Under the pieces are notes generated by a model. It searched no databases, was not told where the DNA came from, and saw only the letters and a program-made list of their open reading frames with translations. Of a stretch of DNA of 64,000 nt, positions 25,986 to 35,177 are shown one piece after another; the first letter of the stretch is position 1, and every line of letters begins with the position of its first letter. Source of the stretch: Halomicrobium zhouii (GTDB taxonomy: Archaea; Halobacteriota; Halobacteria; Halobacteriales; Haloarculaceae); contig NZ_FOZK01000006.1 of NCBI RefSeq assembly GCF_900114435.1, forward strand, positions 1 through 64,000. Reading direction: 5' to 3'. The translations under genes were made by a program, and so were the position numbers.

Positions 25986-27215
25986 TCAGTAGTTGCCGGT
26001 CGACACGATCGGCGGTGCACCGTGGGGGCCGTAGGGCGCGTCGTCGAGGTACTCCCCGGCGACCTCGAAGTGGTCGGCCAGCGACGCGGCTGCCTCCTTG
26101 CGGAGGACGGTCTTGGGGTCGTCTCCCTGGAGGTACTCCAGGGCCTGCCCCGCGGCGTCGATGTTGTACTGGGCGGCCCGCTCCCGACGTGCGGCGAACA
26201 GTTCTATCTCGTCCCGGGCGACCGCGTCGGAGCGCGCACGGTTCGCGACCGCGATGGCGGACGCGGCCTCGTCCGCGTCCGCGATGCCGGAGTTCATCCC
26301 GCGAGCGCCGAAGGGCGCCAGCAAGTGTGCGGCCTCGCCCGCCAGCAGCACGCGACGGTGGTCGTCGACGAAGCTATCGGCGTGCACCTGGAGGAACTTG
26401 TAGGTCGATATCCACGTGAGGTTGTCCTCGTACGCTTCGCCCAGGACGGTGCGGATGATCGCCCGCATGTTCTCGTCACTGCAGAGCTCCTCGGGGTCGT
26501 CGTCCGGGAGGCACTGGATGTCGAGGCGCCAGCCGCCGGTGAACGGCACGAGTAACACGTTTCGACCGCCGACTTCGGGGTGGTCGTAGTGGAACAGCCG
26601 TTCGTTCGGGTATCCCTCGCCGTCGATCTCCTCGACGTCGGCGACGATGAACGAGTTCGCCGACTCGTCCCCGTCGAAGGTGGCACCGATCTCGTTCCGG
26701 ACGGTGGATCCGCCGCCGTCGGCCCCGACGAGATACTCGGTCTCCCACGCTCTCCCGTCCGTCGTCTCGACGCGGACGCCGTCGCCGTCGGCGTCGACCG
26801 TCTCGACCTCGGACTCCCAGTGGATCTCTATCCCGCAGTCGTCGAGCGCCTCGTGCATGTACGCCTCGGTGCGGACCTGCGGCACGCTCGTAAAGTGCGG
26901 AATGTCGCCGTAGCCACCGGGGGAGTCGTACGTCCGGGAGAACACCTCCTTGCCCCGCCAGCAGGTCCGGCGGGTCGGCCAGACCATCCCTTCGTCGACG
27001 AGGTCCATCCCGAGCCCCGGGTGGACGCGTTCGAGCGTCCGAAGCGTCGAGCCGTGGACGTAGATCGCTCGACTTCCCGACCTGTCCCGGTCTTCCGGTT
27101 CGGCCTCGAGGATCGTCACCGGCACGTTCCGGGCGTGCAGTGCGAGGGCCGTGGTCATGCCGACTGGTCCAGCCCCGACGACGACTACTGGCTGGTCGCG
27201 AGAGTCACTGCTCAT
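25986..27215 (-). CDS. Aromatic-ring FAD monooxygenase (3-hydroxybenzoate hydroxylase-like)
   Basis: A 409-residue class A flavoprotein monooxygenase. It has the N-terminal FAD site VVVVGAGPVGMTTALALHAR, the DG motif YLVGADGGGSTVRNEIG, and the GD-type motif RVLLAGEAAHLLAPFGARG followed by MNSGIADADEAA. Length and motifs fit MhpA/PobA relatives such as 3-hydroxybenzoate 6-hydroxylase. In a cluster with gentisate dioxygenase the simplest role is para-hydroxylation of 3-hydroxybenzoate to gentisate, with NAD(P)H and oxygen. 5-Hydroxylation of salicylate is a possible alternative. A TATA-like CAAAATAGCTA precedes the start by about 28-38 nt. Confidence 0.82.
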   Translation of the reverse strand: MSSDSRDQPVVVVGAGPVGMTTALALHARNVPVTILEAEPEDRDRSGSRAIYVHGSTLRTLERVHPGLGMDLVDEGMVWPTRRTCWRGKEVFSRTYDSPGGYGDIPHFTSVPQVRTEAYMHEALDDCGIEIHWESEVETVDADGDGVRVETTDGRAWETEYLVGADGGGSTVRNEIGATFDGDESANSFIVADVEEIDGEGYPNERLFHYDHPEVGGRNVLLVPFTGGWRLDIQCLPDDDPEELCSDENMRAIIRTVLGEAYEDNLTWISTYKFLQVHADSFVDDHRRVLLAGEAAHLLAPFGARGMNSGIADADEAASAIAVANRARSDAVARDEIELFAARRERAAQYNIDAAGQALEYLQGDDPKTVLRKEAAASLADHFEVAGEYLDDAPYGPHGAPPIVSTGNY

Positions 27216-27253
27216 TGGGACCGTGTTACAGTTGCCACGTGTTAGCTATTTTG

Positions 27254-27935
27254 GTTCCGTCACCGGGTACTGTTCAGGTACGGCCCGCAGAACGAGCGAG
27301 GACTGGCGCTCGGTACCAGTGCCGGACCCGGCCGCTCGGCTAGCTCGGTGGTCTGGACTGACTTACATTTTCCGTGGCGACGGCCGACGGCGCAACTGCC
27401 GATCGAGTTCAGTATCGACCTAGACTCGACAGAACTATCGAATTCTAATACTAGAACGAACTTTGACAATTTCGGCGTCGATCCCTGCCGACCTGTCGTG
27501 CGTAACCGGTCTCGCAAAGCCGGTACGCCGTTCCGGGACGGAGATCGCAGAATCACGTCGCGGTCGACGGAGCCGTGATTCAACTCGATGCCGTCGGACT
27601 CTGGCCGGCCGCTGCCGTCGACCTCTCGAGGACCGAATTCCTCGAACACTCACTAAAATGGGTGCGAAGCGGCGCGTCTGGCGACCGATTCCTCCGCCGG
27701 ATCCGCGCGAAAAACGGCGTCTGCGATGCCGCACTTTTCCAGTGATCACACCGCGGCTTCAGGCGACGTTCGACTGATCGATCTCCGGTTTCAGCACGGG
27801 CGACGTGGAAATCGGGACACGGTAGAAAAATAAGGATTCTGCCAGGACTTGGTATAGAACAGACTTCGATCAATTTCGCTGGCCGCCCGACCGCTCGGTC
27901 GTCGGTGTCGGCTCGTCTCCGACGGGTTCCACGGG
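27254..27935. other. Intergenic gap between the catabolic and iron islands
   Basis: About 680 bp hold no convincing gene. The longest frames translate into mixed-charge sequence lacking haloarchaeal character. The stretch has lower G+C than its surroundings. I see no repeat, tRNA or operator in it. It marks the boundary between the aromatic and the iron-uptake regions. Confidence 0.5.
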
Positions 27936-28853
27936 CTACGTCTCGGACCGGATGGGCGCACTCGCCAGCCCGTCCGGGTCGGCGTCGCTGGCGAGTTCGA
28001 GGGTCACGTGCCAGCGGTCCTCGCGACCGACGACGCGGACGCGCGACAGCGGCCAGTCGGGCCGGCGGCGGAACAGTTCGAAGACGACGGGCAGTACTGG
28101 GAGTCTGCCGTTCCGTGGCGAGAGCGCGTAGTCGGTGACGTCGACGGCGACGGAACGGCTCCGGTCGGGGCGGTCGGTCGCGGTCGGTTCGCAGGCGTAG
28201 TCGGCGAGCAGTCCGCGGTCACGGAGCGCCGACATCGTCGACGCGACGGGATCGACCGCCGACTCGACCGGGACGTATCGCGTCGCGGCGTCTGCGAGGA
28301 CGTCGGCCTGTTCGGTGGGCGAGAGCCGTTCGTCCAGCTCTGCGGCCATACTCTCGAGCAGCCGGAGGCAGAGGTCGTCGGGGTCGGCGACGGTCTCCGC
28401 GAGGTCGAAGTAGGCGTCCATGACGGTGCTCTCGACGTCGTCGTACCCCTTCTCGGACAGCGTCTCGAAGACGGCCGCGGCGACGCGGTGACAGAACTCG
28501 ACGAGCAGTCGGTGATCGGGCGCGTCCGCGCTCTGAGCGCGTTCGGGGGCGGACGCCGCTCGCACGGCGCTCTCGCCATTCCCGTCGACGTCTCTCGGCC
28601 GGTGTAACGGGCCGTTGTCCTGGCAGACGATCAGGTCGTAGTAGGGGAGTCGCGGGTCGTACCGCCGGAGTGCGGCCCGGTACTGTTCGGTGGCTTGGGC
28701 GGCGGCGATGGCGGTTCCTCGATCCTCGAACCGGGCGGTCTCGGCGGGGACCGGCCGGTCGCCGGTCCGGCCGCAGACGAGGACGTACTCGCCGTCGTCG
28801 CTGGCGAGGTCCTCGATGTGTCGGCGGATCTCTGCGAGTGTGGTTCCGACCAT
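27936..28853 (-). CDS. Haloarchaeal protein of unknown function, last gene of the iron island
   Basis: A 305-residue soluble, acidic protein. The N-terminal part (residues 1-80; EIRRHIEDLASDDGEYVLVC, FEDRGTAIAAAQATEQYRAAL) looks like a compact domain with a recognisable repeat of helices and strands. After a Ser/Ala/Asp linker, residues about 115-235 form an all-helical domain (VEFCHRVAAAVFETLSEKGY). The end is beta-rich (RVRVVGREDRWHVTLELASD). I cannot name the family. It follows binding-protein gene 1 by about 70 bp on the same strand, so it may be co-transcribed and take part in siderophore or iron handling (inference from position only). Confidence 0.7.
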   Translation of the reverse strand: MVGTTLAEIRRHIEDLASDDGEYVLVCGRTGDRPVPAETARFEDRGTAIAAAQATEQYRAALRRYDPRLPYYDLIVCQDNGPLHRPRDVDGNGESAVRAASAPERAQSADAPDHRLLVEFCHRVAAAVFETLSEKGYDDVESTVMDAYFDLAETVADPDDLCLRLLESMAAELDERLSPTEQADVLADAATRYVPVESAVDPVASTMSALRDRGLLADYACEPTATDRPDRSRSVAVDVTDYALSPRNGRLPVLPVVFELFRRRPDWPLSRVRVVGREDRWHVTLELASDADPDGLASAPIRSET

Positions 28854-28922
28854 GGTCTCGTGGTGGCGTATTCGGGTGTCGCGTTCGACCGGGCTACGGA
28901 CGTGCGATCGAGGGCAGTTCGA

Positions 28923-30122
28923 TCAGACGGTACCGGTGACGACGTCGGCGACGCGCTGGCGGTCGAACAGCCGTTCGTCCTCGGGAACGTCGACGATAGA
29001 CCCCGGCCATTCGCCGAACTCGTCGGGGTAGAGCTGTTTCGCGAGCGCTTCCGCGGAGAAGAGGTCGACGATGGGACCCATGTACTGGCCTCCGGTGCGG
29101 ACGACGTTCCCCTTCCGGACGGCGCGGAGTTCCCCGAGCGTCTCGTGGTCCTGGGCGGTCCGGAGCAGCTCCCGGAACTCGTCGTCGTCGACGTAGGAGA
29201 GGTGGCCGATGACGCCGATATAGTCGGGATCGGCGTCGAGCAGTGCTTCGACGCCGATCGGTCTGAACGGGACGTAGGAATCCCCCTCGAAGGCGTTGTC
29301 GACGCCGAGCAGACGGAAGGATCGCGCGTCGTTTCGCGGCGCGTCGATGTTGGCCGCGTAGAACGTGCCGTTCTCGGAGTCGAATCCGAAGTTGAACGCG
29401 GCGACCGTCGGCGCGTCGTCGCCCGTGGGTACCCGTGACTGGACGTCCGCGTAGAACGATTCCTTCAGCGCTACCCACGCCTCGTACTGCTCGCGGCGCT
29501 GGAAGATCTCCGCGACCTTCTCGAAGGCCTCGTAGAGCGTGTAGTAGGGGTCCCGGCCGCCGAAGGGGAACCGGATCATCGACCCTAGCAGCGGCGCGAC
29601 GTTCGATTCGATCTCCCGGAGGTCCGCGTCGTCCCACCCAGAGTACTTCTTCAGCAGGCGCGGGTCCATGAGGTGGACATCCGCGTCGACCTCGTAGAAC
29701 ACCTCCTTGTCGTACTGCGATTCCGCCGACTCGCCGAGCGTCTGTACCGCGTCGGCGTCGAACTCGACGCCCGGGAGCGCGTCGTAGTACTTCAGCGGGA
29801 GGCGGTCGAAGGCGGCGACGGCTTTCGGCTGGATGCCGAGCGCCATCGCCATGTCCATCCAGGCGCCCGGGATGGTCGCGTACGTTTCCGGGACCGACTC
29901 GAAGGTGTGGGTTCCGGCGGGGTTGATGGTCACGTCGTAGGGCGTCTCGGCGTCAGTCCGAGTCGCCGGCGGCGTCGCTGACGCCGTGTCGGTCTCGGAC
30001 GCGTTCCAGGCGGGGCCGTCGCCGCTGCAACCGGCGAGTAATCCGCCGCCGATGACGACGCCGCCGCCCTTGATCGTCTCTCGTCTGGTGGGAACGTGGT
30101 AGGTGTCGATTCCGCTGGCCAT
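28923..30122 (-). CDS. Siderophore-type ABC binding lipoprotein, paralog 1
   Basis: A 399-residue Tat lipoprotein. It has a twin Arg in PTRRETIKGGG and the lipobox GGLLAGC with Cys32, then a Ser/Thr/Ala/Glu linker and a FepB/FhuD-like binding domain. Family landmarks shared with the five paralogs downstream are FESVPETYATIPGAWMDMAMALG, DKEVFYEVDADVHLMDP, LREIESNVAPLLG and YYTLYEAFEKVAEIFQRREQY. The start at 30122 is preferred because the palindromic operator lies just upstream of it. It is transcribed separately from paralogs 2-5 and has its own operator. Confidence 0.88.
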   Translation of the reverse strand: MASGIDTYHVPTRRETIKGGGVVIGGGLLAGCSGDGPAWNASETDTASATPPATRTDAETPYDVTINPAGTHTFESVPETYATIPGAWMDMAMALGIQPKAVAAFDRLPLKYYDALPGVEFDADAVQTLGESAESQYDKEVFYEVDADVHLMDPRLLKKYSGWDDADLREIESNVAPLLGSMIRFPFGGRDPYYTLYEAFEKVAEIFQRREQYEAWVALKESFYADVQSRVPTGDDAPTVAAFNFGFDSENGTFYAANIDAPRNDARSFRLLGVDNAFEGDSYVPFRPIGVEALLDADPDYIGVIGHLSYVDDDEFRELLRTAQDHETLGELRAVRKGNVVRTGGQYMGPIVDLFSAEALAKQLYPDEFGEWPGSIVDVPEDERLFDRQRVADVVTGTV

Positions 30123-30123
30123 A

Positions 30124-30143
30124 TTTTTAGGCCGGCCTAAAAA
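30124..30143 (-). promoter_or_regulatory. DtxR/IdeR-like palindromic operator of paralog 1
   Basis: TTTTTAGGCCGGCCTAAAAA is a perfect 20-bp palindrome one base upstream of the start codon. The core TTTAGGCnnGCCTAAA recurs at the two other iron-island promoters. It would cover the transcription start of a leaderless gene, with a TATA-like stretch (ACAGTTATG) further upstream. It resembles the TTAGG...CCTAA operators of DtxR/IdeR/SirR metal-dependent repressors. Confidence 0.75.
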
Positions 30144-30221
30144 CACATAACTGTTTCCCAATACGTCCGTCCGGCCGTCTGCACCTCTAATTTCGCCGGT
30201 CGTCGTGCGGGATCGACTGGT

Positions 30222-31436
30222 TCAGAGGTCGCCGTTCCGGATGTCCGCGACCCGCTGTCGGTCGTAGAGACGTTCGTCCCCGAACTCATCGGGAAACAGT
30301 TGACGCGCGGCTCGTTCGGTCTTCGAGAGATTGCTGATCGGGCCCTGGTACATCCCGCCGGCTGGATACACCGCGCCGTTCTGGACCGCACTGAGCTGGC
30401 TCGCCGAACTGTGTTCCCGGAGATAGGCACGGTAGGTGTCTTCGAACTCGGATTCCGTCCGGTACTGGTCGGTGTAGAACAGCAGTACCTCGGGGTCGAT
30501 CTCAAGCAGGGCCTCGTAGTCGATGGACCCGCGGTCGGAGGTGAAGCTCTGGACGTCCGACCCCGCGAACGCGTCGCTCACCCCGAGCGTGTGCCAGTGC
30601 TCGTACGCCGTCGTATCGCCGAGCCGATACGGGTAGTACTTCTCGGGCTCCGTCGACCCGGGCGAGACGAGTGCTACCTCGGGGCGTTCGTCCTCGAGCG
30701 GCAAGCGTTCCCGGATCCGCGTAGTGGTTTCGTCGCGGAGGTCGCGAAGCGCCCGGTAACGGTCCGTCCGGCCGAACACCTGGGCCACCTTCTCCGTGGC
30801 CTCGTTCAGGCTATAGTAGGGGTAGTCCCCGTGCCAGGGGTACGTCGAGAAGCTGGTGTTACCGCAGAACGGACCGACGTTCGCCGCGATTTCGTCCACG
30901 TCCGCCCGATCCCAGTCGGGGATGAGGTTGATCATGTAGTTCGGGTCGACGAAGTGGACGTCCGCGTCGATGTCGTAGAGCAACTCCTTCGAGATGCCGT
31001 CCTGCCAGAGCGAGGTCGTCCCGTCTTTCGCCGTCGAGAGTCCGGGGATGTCCTCGTAGTGCCACGTCCGGTACTCGCCCGTGAGGACGACGGCACTCGG
31101 CTTGTCCAGCCCGAGTGCGACGCCCATGTCGGCCCAGCTCGCGTTCTCGGCGACCCAGGTCTCCGGGACTTCGGGGAACGTGACCTGGCCCGCCGGCTGT
31201 ATCGTCACGGAGTACGGACCGCGGGCCGCCGTGGTGGTCTCCGTGGCCGATTCCGCCGTCGCCGTCTCGCTCAGCGCGTCGGTCGCCGTCGACTCAGCCG
31301 TCGACGGGGCTTCCGAATCGGTCGGTTCGCTCGACTCGCCCGCGCCGGCACAGCCGGCCAGCAGCCCGCCGCCGACTATCGCACCGCCGTACCTGATGGC
31401 GTCTCGCCGGGTGGCCGAGGCTCGGTCGTCGCTCAT
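30222..31436 (-). CDS. Siderophore-type ABC binding lipoprotein, paralog 2
   Basis: A 404-residue protein whose start at 31436 overlaps the stop of paralog 3 by four bases (ATGA). It carries the Tat motif ATRRDAIRYGG and lipobox GGLLAGC, then a long Ser/Thr/Glu linker. The binding domain has LLYDIDADVHFVDP, VDEIAANVGPFCG, YYSLNEATEKVAQVFGR and IDPEVLLFYTD. It is the last gene of the four-paralog operon (5-4-3-2). A longer in-frame start would run back into paralog 3 and is rejected. Confidence 0.87.
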   Translation of the reverse strand: MSDDRASATRRDAIRYGGAIVGGGLLAGCAGAGESSEPTDSEAPSTAESTATDALSETATAESATETTTAARGPYSVTIQPAGQVTFPEVPETWVAENASWADMGVALGLDKPSAVVLTGEYRTWHYEDIPGLSTAKDGTTSLWQDGISKELLYDIDADVHFVDPNYMINLIPDWDRADVDEIAANVGPFCGNTSFSTYPWHGDYPYYSLNEATEKVAQVFGRTDRYRALRDLRDETTTRIRERLPLEDERPEVALVSPGSTEPEKYYPYRLGDTTAYEHWHTLGVSDAFAGSDVQSFTSDRGSIDYEALLEIDPEVLLFYTDQYRTESEFEDTYRAYLREHSSASQLSAVQNGAVYPAGGMYQGPISNLSKTERAARQLFPDEFGDERLYDRQRVADIRNGDL

Positions 31437-32680
31437 TCGTCGCTTCCCTCGGTGGCGATATTCGCGAGTCTGTCGCGGTCGAACAGCTGCTCGTCCTCGG
31501 GTATTTCCGGTAACGGCTCGCCGTCGACGTAGCCGGGCCACTCGCCGAACTGCTCGGGGTAGAGCTGCTTGGCCGTCATCTCCAGCCCGAACGCCGTCAT
31601 GATGGGGCCCTGGTGCCACGCGGCCCCCGAGGCGTACACCCGGTCGTTTTGGACCGCCGAGAGCCGTTTCCCGACTGAGTGGTCGGCGAGCGTCTCCCGG
31701 ATCTCAGCGACGTTCTGGTACGACGTCGTCCCGGACATCACGAGGAGGACGTCGGGATCCGCTTCGAGGAGTCCCTCGTAGTCCATCCGCCCGATGGCGT
31801 TGTCCCAGCTCTTCCCGGCGAAGGCGTCCCGCGGTTCGAGCGGCCAGATATCCGCTCGCCAGATGCCGCGCTCGGCCGTCCGGAACGTGTCGAAGGCGCC
31901 GTCGGTGTGCCACACCCTCGCGACGGTGGGGCGCCCCTCCGCCGGCGGGAGGTTCGATCGGATCTGGTCGAGTAACTCGTCGTGGACGGCGGCGATCTGC
32001 CGGTAGCGCTTCTGTTCCTGGAACACCGCCGCGACCTTCTCGCCCATCTCCTGGACGGTGTAGAACTCGTACTCGTCCGCTCTCGCCGGCGGTTCGATCC
32101 GGCGCGTGCTATAGTAGTTCCCGAACACCGGCCCCAGATCCCGGGCCACGTCGTCCACGTCGTCGCTACTCCAGCCGTCCTGGGAGGCCAGCAGCACCGG
32201 GCCGATGAGGTGAACGTCGGCGTCTAGCTCGTAGAAGATCTCCTTGTCCGTCCCGTTGCCGGGGTTGGGATCCGTCAGTTCCTCCCAGTCGAGAGAGACG
32301 CCGTCGAGGTGGTGGTAGTAGTTGTTCATCCCGCCGCCGAACATCTCGGGCGCGTACAGCGACGTCAGCGCGTCGCCGTGGCCGACGGCGATGGCCATGT
32401 CCGCGTACCAGGGGTAGAACCCCATCACGGTCTCGGGGACGGCGTCGAACTCGACGGTCCCCATCGGGGACATCGTGACGGAGTAGGCCCCGTCGTCCCC
32501 GGTGGCCGTCTCGGTCGCCGCCGTCGGCGAATCGGTCGCCGTCGAGTCGGGCGTCGCGGTCGATTCCGACCCGCCATCGCCGGTGCAGCCCGCGAGCAGG
32601 CCCCCGCCGACGACCGTCCCGCCGTACTTCACGTACTCTCTCCGCGTCGGCTGCCCGTCTGCGCTCGCGTCATCGCTCAT
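31433..32680 (-). CDS. Siderophore-type ABC binding lipoprotein, paralog 3
   Basis: A 415-residue Tat lipoprotein (PTRREYVKYGG, lipobox GGLLAGC) followed by a Thr/Ala-rich linker. The binding domain has DAVPETVMGFYPWYADMAIAVGHG, DKEIFYELDADVHLIGP, FYTVQEMGEKVAAVFQEQ and EADPDVLLVMSG. Its start overlaps the stop of paralog 4 by four bases, and its stop overlaps the start of paralog 2. It is the most divergent of the operon set in the ligand-facing part, with extra Tyr and His residues near the first strand (MNNYYHHLDG). Confidence 0.87.
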   Translation of the reverse strand: MSDDASADGQPTRREYVKYGGTVVGGGLLAGCTGDGGSESTATPDSTATDSPTAATETATGDDGAYSVTMSPMGTVEFDAVPETVMGFYPWYADMAIAVGHGDALTSLYAPEMFGGGMNNYYHHLDGVSLDWEELTDPNPGNGTDKEIFYELDADVHLIGPVLLASQDGWSSDDVDDVARDLGPVFGNYYSTRRIEPPARADEYEFYTVQEMGEKVAAVFQEQKRYRQIAAVHDELLDQIRSNLPPAEGRPTVARVWHTDGAFDTFRTAERGIWRADIWPLEPRDAFAGKSWDNAIGRMDYEGLLEADPDVLLVMSGTTSYQNVAEIRETLADHSVGKRLSAVQNDRVYASGAAWHQGPIMTAFGLEMTAKQLYPEQFGEWPGYVDGEPLPEIPEDEQLFDRDRLANIATEGSDE

Positions 32681-33882
32681 TCATCGACCCCCTCCGTAAC
32701 GATCGACGCGAGCCGGTCGCGGTCGAAGAGTCGGTCCTCCGTGAACTCGTCGGGGAAGTAGCCTTTCGCGTAGCGCTCGATCATGAACAGGTTGTGCAGC
32801 GGGCCGCTGTAGATCGGTCCGCCCCGGAACACCCGGTCGTTCTGGACGGCGGTCAGCTGGCTGCCGATCTCGTGGTCCCTCATGTAGTCGACGACGCTTT
32901 CCTCGAACGCCTCGCGGGTCAGTCCCTCCTCGTGATAGCGGACGAGCAGGGAGTCGGGGTCTATCTCCAGCATCGCCTCGTAGTCGATGGCGCCGGAGTC
33001 GCTGGTCGAAAGCCCGTCGATGCCGGTGCCGGAGAAGGCGTCCGAGAGGCCGAGCGTGTGGAAGTGTTCCTTGTTGGCGCCGTTGCCGGACACGCGGTAC
33101 GGGTAGAACTTCTCCGGCTCCTTGCCGCCGAACACCAGCGCCGCGTTCGGTCGCTCGTCGGGCGACGGGAGACGAGACTGGACCGTGGCGACCAGTTCCT
33201 CGTGCATGGACCGGATCGCCTCGAAGCGCTCGCGTTCCTGGACGATCTCGGCGACCGTTTCGAAGGCCTCGTACAGCGAGTAGTACCGGTAGTCGTGCCA
33301 CGAGTCGGTCCGGCGGAAGATGACGTTGCCGAGGAACGGCGCGACGTTGTCTCGTATCTCGTCGAGGTCGCGCTTGTTCCACGCCTGGAACCAGTCGGTC
33401 AGCGCGTGGGGGTCGATCAGGTGCAGGTCGGCGTCCATCTCGTAGAACGGCTCCTTCGAGACGCCGTCGTTCCAGAGCTGCGTGAGCCCGGAGAGGTCGA
33501 CGGACACGCCGTCGAGTTTCTCGTAGTGCGTCGTCTTGTATCGATCCCGGTACCAGATGGACTCGACGGCGTCGCCGTGCCCGAGTGCGACCAGCATGTC
33601 GACGTAGTCCGCGGTAAAGGGCGCGATGGACTCCGGGACGCCGTCGAACGCGACGGTCCCGACCGGCTCCATCGTCACCGAGTAGGACTCGTCGTCAGTC
33701 GCGGTCCGCGTCTCCGTGTCGGCGTCGGTGGTCGTTTCGCCGGCCGGCGTCGAGGTCCCGGCGTCGCCGCCATCGCCCGAACAGCCCGCCAGCAGCCCAC
33801 CGCCGACCACTGCGCCGCCGTACCTGATCGCATCTCTGCGCGTCGGCCCTGTCGTCGTCTCCTCCGCGTCGTTCTCACTCAT
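32677..33882 (-). CDS. Siderophore-type ABC binding lipoprotein, paralog 4
   Basis: A 401-residue Tat lipoprotein (PTRRDAIRYGG, GGLLAGC). The binding domain shows FDGVPESIAPFTADYVDMLVALG, SKEPFYEMDADLHLIDP, LDEIRDNVAPFLGNVIFRR, YYSLYEAFETVAEIVQER and EIDPDSLLVRYHEEG. It is coupled by four-base overlaps to paralogs 5 and 3. The signal region is nearly identical to that of paralog 2, which suggests recent duplication or gene conversion of the exporter part. Confidence 0.87.
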   Translation of the reverse strand: MSENDAEETTTGPTRRDAIRYGGAVVGGGLLAGCSGDGGDAGTSTPAGETTTDADTETRTATDDESYSVTMEPVGTVAFDGVPESIAPFTADYVDMLVALGHGDAVESIWYRDRYKTTHYEKLDGVSVDLSGLTQLWNDGVSKEPFYEMDADLHLIDPHALTDWFQAWNKRDLDEIRDNVAPFLGNVIFRRTDSWHDYRYYSLYEAFETVAEIVQERERFEAIRSMHEELVATVQSRLPSPDERPNAALVFGGKEPEKFYPYRVSGNGANKEHFHTLGLSDAFSGTGIDGLSTSDSGAIDYEAMLEIDPDSLLVRYHEEGLTREAFEESVVDYMRDHEIGSQLTAVQNDRVFRGGPIYSGPLHNLFMIERYAKGYFPDEFTEDRLFDRDRLASIVTEGVDE

Positions 33883-35111
33883 GCTTCGAACTCACCCGTC
33901 ACGATGTCCGCGACTGCCTGGCGGTCGAACAGTTCGGCGTCGCCGGTCACCTCACCGAAGACGTCGGGATAGATCTGTTTGGCGGCCCGCTCGGTGAGGA
34001 AGAGATTGTGGATCGGTCCCTGGTGGAGGTAGCCGCCGCGGTAGACGCGGCCGTTCTGGACCGCCGTCAGCTCGCTTCCGACGGGGTGGTTTCGCATGTA
34101 GTCGAGGACCACGTCGCGGAACTCCCGGGGTGACTTGCGTTCGTGGCCGCGGACGAGGATGACGTCGGGGTCGATCTCCAGCAGGTTCTCGTAGTCGAGT
34201 TCGCCCCGGTTGGTGGTGCTGAGGTTCTCGATGTCGGTGCCGACGAGGGCGTCGGGCACCCCGAGGTCCCGCCACTGCTTCTTGCTCGTGCCCCGGTCGT
34301 CGAGACGGTACGGCGAGAACGTCTCCGGTTCGTCGGTCCCCTCGAAGGTGAGGAAGACGTCCGGGCGCTCGCTGGCGGGCGGCATCTCCGACTGGATGTC
34401 AGCGATAAACTCGTCGTGGAACGATTCGAACGCCCGGTACCGCTCACGTTCCTGGAACACCGTCGCTACCTTCTCGAAGGCCTCGTATAGGGTGTAGTAC
34501 CGGTAGTCGTGCCACTCGTCGGAGCGACGGAAGATCAGGTTGCCGACGAACGGCGCCACGTTCTCGGCGATCTCCTGGACGTCGGACTCGCTCCAGTCGA
34601 ACCAGTTGACCAGCATCTGGGGATCGTAGAGGTGGACGTCGCAGTCGAGTTCGTAGAACTCCTCCTTGGTCCGGACCTCCGGGTACTGCTCGAGGCGCTC
34701 TTCGTCGACGTCGACGCCGGGGAGTTCGTCGTAGACAGACGTGTAGTACCGGTCGATCCCACCGATGCCCGCCAGCCCGTCGGCCTGTCCGAGGGCCACG
34801 GCCATGTCGGCGAACGCCCCGCAGTAGGCGACCCACTGTTCGGGGACGGACTCGAAGGTGACCTCGCCGGCCGGCGCCATCGTCACCGAGTACGACTCGC
34901 CGGCGGTCGCTGACTCGGTGGTGGTGGTAGTGGCCCCGTCAGTCGACGCGTCGGTAGCCGCAGACCCGTCAGCCGCCGTGGTCGCCCCGTCGCTTCCTCC
35001 GTCTGATCGTCCCGTACAGCCGGCCAGCAGTCCGGTCCCGGCGACAGATCCCCCGTAGCGGAGACACTGCCGGCGTGTCGGCGTGAACTGGTCGTTCTGG
35101 TCTCTTGCCAT
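33879..35111 (-). CDS. Siderophore-type ABC binding lipoprotein, paralog 5
   Basis: A 410-residue Tat lipoprotein (PTRRQCLRYGG, lipobox TGLLAGC) and first gene of the 5-4-3-2 operon. The binding domain has FESVPEQWVAYCGAFADMAVALG, TKEEFYELDCDVHLYDP, VQEIAENVAPFVGNLIFRR, YYTLYEAFEKVATVFQER and EIDPDVILVRGHE. The start codon lies five bases from a palindromic operator, with a second operator about 40 bp further upstream. It is closest in sequence to paralog 4. Confidence 0.88.
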   Translation of the reverse strand: MARDQNDQFTPTRRQCLRYGGSVAGTGLLAGCTGRSDGGSDGATTAADGSAATDASTDGATTTTTESATAGESYSVTMAPAGEVTFESVPEQWVAYCGAFADMAVALGQADGLAGIGGIDRYYTSVYDELPGVDVDEERLEQYPEVRTKEEFYELDCDVHLYDPQMLVNWFDWSESDVQEIAENVAPFVGNLIFRRSDEWHDYRYYTLYEAFEKVATVFQERERYRAFESFHDEFIADIQSEMPPASERPDVFLTFEGTDEPETFSPYRLDDRGTSKKQWRDLGVPDALVGTDIENLSTTNRGELDYENLLEIDPDVILVRGHERKSPREFRDVVLDYMRNHPVGSELTAVQNGRVYRGGYLHQGPIHNLFLTERAAKQIYPDVFGEVTGDAELFDRQAVADIVTGEFEA

Positions 35112-35116
35112 ACCGA

Positions 35117-35132
35117 TTTAGGCAAGCCTAAA
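35117..35132 (-). promoter_or_regulatory. DtxR/IdeR-like operator, proximal, paralog 5 operon
   Basis: TTTAGGCAAGCCTAAA has perfect 7-bp arms and a 2-bp spacer. It sits five bases before the ATG at 35111, over the expected transcription start. A TATA-like GGTTAAGAG lies between it and the distal operator. Confidence 0.75.
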
Positions 35133-35151
35133 ACTCTTAACCGCTTCGATC

Positions 35152-35167
35152 TTTTGGCGAGCCTAAA
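35152..35167 (-). promoter_or_regulatory. DtxR/IdeR-like operator, distal, paralog 5 operon
   Basis: TTTTGGCGAGCCTAAA matches the same consensus with one arm mismatch (T for A). It is centred 35 bp from the proximal site, between the paralog 5 promoter and the 3' end of the flavin oxidoreductase gene. Two sites flanking the TATA box suggest tighter repression of this operon than of the others. Confidence 0.6.
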
Positions 35168-35177
35168 AACGGCTCGT

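Noticed and set aside
27260-27649. 129-codon minus-strand ORF in the gap at 27 kb
   Set aside because: No domain, poor composition, and no promoter at the right distance. Treated as non-coding.
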